Assembly (NCBI RefSeq): GCF_001640805.2
Contig: NC_066856.1
Span: forward strand, 3,634,826 to 3,698,825
Source: Lates calcarifer
Taxonomy: Eukaryota > Chordata > Actinopteri > Centropomidae
Direction of reading: 5' to 3'
Length of the DNA stretch: 64,000 bases
Within the stretch, counting starts at the first letter, position 1, and each line of letters begins with the position of its first letter. The notes under the pieces are model-generated. The model was not told the origin of the DNA. It worked only from the letters and a program-made list of their open reading frames with translations, and made no database searches. The translations under genes and the position numbers were made by a program. Below are positions 59,965 through 64,000 of the stretch, piece after piece.

Positions 59965-60145
59965 CTGGATCCCCAGTAATGTGGAGGGAGCGCCTTCAAA
60001 CTACAGGGAGGATCATTTTTCGTAAATACCTGGTAAAACCGTCGATCCTCATAACTGTTTCTCTCCAGCCATTTTGAGCCAAACCGTCAGCTTGATCCGG
60101 CGGGGGTGCACAAATATGACCGAGTTACTTATTAGTCGGGGTATA
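59965..60145 (-). other. znf438: Putative non-coding first exon of znf438
   Basis: Read on the minus strand, this segment ends in ATCCAG followed by GTGAGAC, a consensus splice donor at 59964-59959. It begins about 25-30 bases after a TATATAA box (60175-60169). It is CpG-rich compared with its surroundings and contains no long ORF, only an 8-codon upstream ORF. A non-coding first exon would suit the in-frame stop just before the znf438 ATG. The link to znf438 is inferred from strand and position; the exon could belong to an unrelated transcript. Confidence 0.35.
60049..60072 (-). CDS. Short upstream ORF (8 codons including stop) in the putative first exon
   Basis: On the minus strand an ATG at 60072 in strong context (CAAAATGGCT: A at -3, G at +4) opens a frame of seven codons ending in TGA at 60051-60049. 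If the exon is real, this would be an upstream ORF in the znf438 leader and could lower translation of the main frame, whose own ATG context is weak. It is too short to prove coding and is reported as a possible regulatory feature only. Confidence 0.25.
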   Translation of the reverse strand: MAGEKQL

Positions 60146-60400
60146 TCGGGGTATGCGTACTAAAGAAATTATATAGAGTCTTGTACGCTTTAAATTTCTT
60201 TTTCAGTAAACAATATGTGCTTCAAACGAGTGAGGAATTGTGTTCTGCGATTGCTACTTTCCCGTCATCCCCTGTTTAGGCAGAAATGGTACGGCTCGTA
60301 AAATTCGGTCAATGCAGCCAATAAGATGAGAGGCTGTGTAGTAACCTGTAGCAGTACGGTACAGAGCTGTCACTGTCAGACAGCTGAGCGGCTCGAAAAT
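60146..60400 (-). promoter_or_regulatory. znf438: Putative CpG-rich promoter with TATA-like and CCAAT boxes
   Basis: From about 59930 to 60400 I count by eye roughly two dozen CpG dinucleotides, far above the CpG-poor flanks. A minus-strand TATATAA lies at 60175-60169, and a CCAAT box (orientation-tolerant) lies at 60318-60322 in GCAGCCAATAAG, about 175 bp upstream of the predicted start. The layout suits a minus-strand RNA polymerase II promoter. A divergent plus-strand transcript cannot be excluded. Confidence 0.4.
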
Positions 60401-60555
60401 ATCAAAGCAGTCTGGTATAGAGAGTTACTTTAGGGCATTGTAACAACACTGTAAAGTTTTAGTTTAATGTTAGAACAATACAAACAAAACACATGGTGGA
60501 AAAAATATTCATCTAAATGTAGCAACAACACAAAATGACCTAATTTAAATTAAAG

Positions 60556-60720
60556 GGATACTCCACCAGTTTTAAAGATGAGGATATTTAAGTGGCAGTG
60601 AGGGTCTAATAAAAATGCTGTTGTTTTGCATTATGGGAACTGTAGGATCCAGTAGTTTTGGAACTTGACTCATACCAGGGATCAAAAGTCAGGTCATAGT
60701 ACTTTGGCAAAAATACTCAT
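60556..60720 (+). repeat. Probable degenerate teleost repeat (AAAGGGATACTCCACC start)
   Basis: TTAAAGGGATACTCCACCAGTTTTAAAGATGAGG, then TTGTTTTGCATTATGGGAACTGTAGG, then ACTTGACTCATACCAGGGATCAAAAGTC resembles a fish repeat beginning 'ttaaagggatactccaccc'. The class is unknown to me. Confidence 0.4.
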
Positions 60721-61169
60721 TATACAGGCAGAATGACCTCTCTCAGTGATATTTTACATAACACAATTCAATTATTATTACTCAACATTATTATATAAGC
60801 AGCTTGAGTTCATTTTAACTGAGGATGCACCAATCAAACTTTTCTACCAATTTCAATACCTTAGCTGATAATGTCATAGCTGATACCTGATTCCCTTAAT
60901 AAGGTAATTATTTGCATTGAAACCCATCCAGTGTATCAGATCCATACATCCATAATATTAAGTATTTTTATTTTATTAAGCATTTTTGGTATTTTTGATT
61001 GGATTGACTGAATTACAAAGACAGCAAAACGGGCAACTGCCCAGGGCTGCAGTGGTAGAAGGACCAAAACTCCTGTCCATGCAGGCCCTCCTCTTAACAA
61101 CATGGCCTTGTCTTATAGAGGTCATAGTCTGTGTCAAAATCTTTTAGCTTTATTATTTTATTTATGCTC

Positions 61170-61215
61170 ACAGAGTGTATGGATGGATGGATGGATAGAT
61201 GGATGGATGGATAGT
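61170..61215. repeat. (GGAT)n microsatellite
   Basis: ATGGATGGATGGATGGATAGATGGATGGATGGATA is a nearly perfect tetranucleotide tract. It gives the serine/isoleucine/histidine-rich open frame on the minus strand. Confidence 0.9.
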
Positions 61216-61589
61216 GTATGTTCTCAGCACAGGAGTACTGTTGCACTGGACTGAACTGGGTACATATGGGTACATATACATTACAATAAATGTTGCAGGG
61301 TAAAAAGCACACATTTTTTTGTGAAATGTAGTAAAAGTAAAGGTAGCATGAAATTGAAATGCTCAAGTAAAGTCAGTTACCTCAGAGCTGCACTCAGGTA
61401 CAGTTCATGAGAACAATACTTGGATGAACTTAATTGCTTTCCATTAACAGTCCAATAAATGAAGCTAAAGCCCTGGTCACAGTATATATGACACACAGCC
61501 TCTAGCACTCATGCTAACACTGCTACAGATATATATACCATGTATGAAATTAATGTATAAATGTCTTAAATGTAACTTAATGTAATGTA

Positions 61590-61680
61590 TTTCAAAGGCT
61601 CTGTAAAGCACTTTGAATTGCCTTGTGTCTGAATGCTGCTATATAAATAAACTTGCCTTGCCTTATGTTTTATGTTGGCT
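61590..61680 (+). repeat. 5'-truncated L2-like retrotransposon tail (plus orientation)
   Basis: CTCTGTAAAGCACTTTGAATTGCC followed by TTGTGTCTGAATGCTGCTATATAAATAAACTTGCCTTGCCTTA is the characteristic 3' end of fish L2-like LINEs, including a short tandem tail (TTGCC). No reverse transcriptase sequence precedes it. Confidence 0.6.
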
Positions 61681-64000
61681 TAACACTAATCCTAGAACAT
61701 GTGCATACTATCACTATATATAAAGGTATTAGTATTTATCTCAGTAAGAGACTGTAAGCAAAACCCCATGGTGGAAGACATGAAAATAAAAAAAGAGAAT
61801 TATACCAACAAGAAAAGTTCTAAATTTTCTTATTGTTTTGTTGTTGTTTATGCTTCAGGCAGGAGTCATGATGAAGTCTATGGTAATTATTGCAGTACAT
61901 TAAAGGATGACTCAGCTATGGCACAAATGCATACCCATAAACACACACATTTAGACACACATGTAAATTGACACACACATACACAAACGGCCTTTCTGCT
62001 GGTGTTTCACACCGCGCTCTTGGTGCAATGAAGCATGGTGTTGTTAGTTTTGCAATTTGAGTCACCTGGGGCTACACATGTCCTGTTGTGTTAACCACTG
62101 TTACAGGCCACAGTGTATAGTTTGTGGCAGGTGGCAATGCTCTCAGCCTCGGTGTTTGTTTGTGTGTGTGGATGACAGACAGACACAAACGGAAAAAGAT
62201 GCATTCAGTTACATGCAGCTCAGGATTTTTCTGTGTCTTTTTCTGTCTCTGTTTCACACATGAACTGAGAGGTGACAGCAGTGACAGAAGCCTTGAGAAC
62301 AAAGACGTGTAATCAGGAACTTCAGTACAGGTGTTGTCACTGCTGCTTTTCTGAAAGGCTCTGTTTCATGCTGATAGCGTTGAGCGAGTAATATCAATAT
62401 TTCTCATCTCCCAAAACAGGATATGAAAGAAAGCTGCTTTTCCGTAACCCTTGATGAAACACTGTGGTACCACTCACCAGCATTTGCGTCGCATCACTGT
62501 AACACTTGATAAATTTTAAGGTATCGCTCTAGAACATCTGTTTAAACATTTACAGTAATAGTCTATTCTACAGTGGCATGTGTGTATCTGTGTATAGAGC
62601 TCTGGGCTATATGAGCGGGGAGTTTTTTCTAACAACACATTGAGGTCTTAACTATAGAAAAAAGTAGTTGTGGCATCCCTACTTTGTGATCAATACAAGG
62701 ATCTTTAGCTCAGGGCCAAATAGAATTAAGAATTGCTTTAGGATAATGACAGTATCGACCAGCGCTCAGTAAAGCGTTTCAAGCTGTGGCAGGTTAATTC
62801 CCATCTATGAAGGTGTACAGGGAGCCAGTCTGAGTCAGGTTTGACGGTCAAAGTAATTCTCTCCAGCGTGCAACTGCTTTCCCCTCTGTACCACACAGGC
62901 ATTTTAAGCTAGTGCAGTATAATTTATGACAGATTCTTAGGAAACTAAGACATTTGAGAGTCTCTGTGCCATCACAGAAATGAAGAAATTTTGGCAAAAG
63001 CTATGATTACATAGACCCGCAGTAGTAAAATTCAACGACTGCAAGGTTACGGAATAATTTATCCTCTCCACTGGCATGTGCCTACATATCTGAAAACCAA
63101 AAAGTCCTGAGGCGACTCATGGATGACATGTCATGAATTACATATCAATATGAGTAACAGCAAGATCAGGCTACAAAGCATTAAGGCTGACACTGTAATA
63201 TAACATAATAACACAATTACAGCTCAGAAAAAATGGTCAGGCAAACAATCAGAGGAAAGAATTAGCTCCTTTTGTATGTTAAAACAACCAGTTCCTCCTA
63301 GGACACAAAGAATTATGACAAAATACAAAATAATTGGTGTAAGTTGTTGCCTTGAGTCCCTTCTCTTCTCTGTGCTGATATATTTTTTAAGAAAGGTACT
63401 TTGAGTGAGCATTCCTTCTTGAATATTCCCTCTGTGAATAAAAGTAATTTACCTTGTTCATTGTGCGAGACGTTGAGGTGTTTTGATGTTTGGAGATGAA
63501 AATGCTTTGAGATGAAATATTCATTTTTTTAGTTGGCTTAATTATGTATGTGTCCACTGTCAAGTTGAAAACTGCTGCTCCTGTGAGGGATGTTTCGAGC
63601 GTACCTTTTTGCCATTGGTGCAGAATACATTACCTCCTTATTACAGGGATAGCCTAGCATACTCTCGTATGCAACCTTATGGAAATATTAAATGAAGAGG
63701 CTGCACACCTCAGTGGACACACTGAATAAGCATGAGCGTCTCTTGCTTGTGACTCATAATGTGAGAGTTGGGCTGATTGTCGTTTTTGACTCATTTACTA
63801 CGTCATCCATTGTTTTAGCTAAGATTTCTTATCAGATAGACAAAGAGTGTACCTGTACGGTTTGTTCTTTTATCTAAAGTAACATTATTCCAACAGTGAT
63901 ATAATGGGTTAGTGCTCTGGATTAAAAGCAGATGGTAGAGGTGCCTACGGTGTAATGTGCCTGATGAAAGTCACATCCCTGTGTGTGTGTGGGTGTGTGT

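Larger units (their letters stand above)
60401..64000. other. Flank upstream of the putative znf438 promoter; repeats and no supported gene
   Basis: The open frames here are short and unlike known proteins. Repeat remnants lie at 60556-60720, 60815-60960, 61170-61215 and 61590-61680, and a TG-rich tract begins at the window edge (about 63980-64000). If vertebrate synteny holds, a zeb1-type gene would be expected further along, but nothing of it is visible. Confidence 0.5.

Noticed and set aside
1..64000. Search for CRISPR arrays, bacterial operons, phage genes, tRNA and rRNA genes
   Set aside because: None was found. Regularly spaced repeats are absent, the tRNA-like segments are decayed SINE heads, and the window is vertebrate DNA.

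Overview
The window looks like teleost fish (probably percomorph) nuclear DNA. It has split genes with GT-AG introns, many long (CA)n/(TG)n microsatellites, and degenerate interspersed repeats of kinds typical of teleosts: an L2-type tail, tRNA-derived SINEs, a Tc1-like fossil, and a family whose ends read AGGGCTGCAAC...GTTGCAGCCCT. There are no operons, CRISPR arrays, phage genes or rRNA genes. Only one protein-coding gene can be supported. Nearly all other open frames are short chance frames in AT-rich or simple-repeat DNA.

The gene is a znf438 orthologue (C2H2 zinc finger protein 438) on the minus strand. A large coding exon (20296-22061) is joined through a 187-bp intron to the last coding exon (19519-20108). 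The deduced protein is about 784 aa with six C2H2-like fingers, against about 828 aa in human. The last exon carries an apparent one-base frameshift in a G/C homopolymer (plus-strand G run 19937-19941). Read literally, the gene stops after four fingers, yet the sequence past the shift is clearly conserved ZNF438 C-terminus. A probable 3' UTR of about 2.4 kb runs down to an AATAAA at 17113-17118 and contains an old interspersed repeat.

Upstream of the coding exon (22090-59964) there is about 38 kb without recognisable coding exons. I read it as 5' intron(s). At 59965-60400 a CpG-rich patch has a consensus donor, a TATA-like box and a CCAAT box, all placed as expected for a minus-strand first exon, so it is the best candidate for the znf438 promoter. 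The presumed intron holds microsatellites, SINE/L2/Tc1/MITE-like fossils, and several repeat-poor stretches rich in TAATTA-type motifs that could be conserved regulatory elements. In human, ZNF438 lies next to ZEB1 in a region of developmental regulation. I cannot confirm synteny here because no second gene is visible.

Layout: 1-17094 is intergenic DNA downstream of znf438, with repeats at 9.3-10.1, 13.4-13.7 and 16.2-16.6 kb. 17095-22089 is the gene body. 22090-59964 is presumed 5' intron. 59965-60400 is the putative promoter and first exon. 60401-64000 is upstream flank with further repeats. I saw no previously undescribed multi-gene system. The most useful observations are the znf438 frameshift, a duplicated conserved KLPI-x-x-Y motif in the protein, the promoter candidate, and two nested-repeat insertions that give a relative order of transposition.
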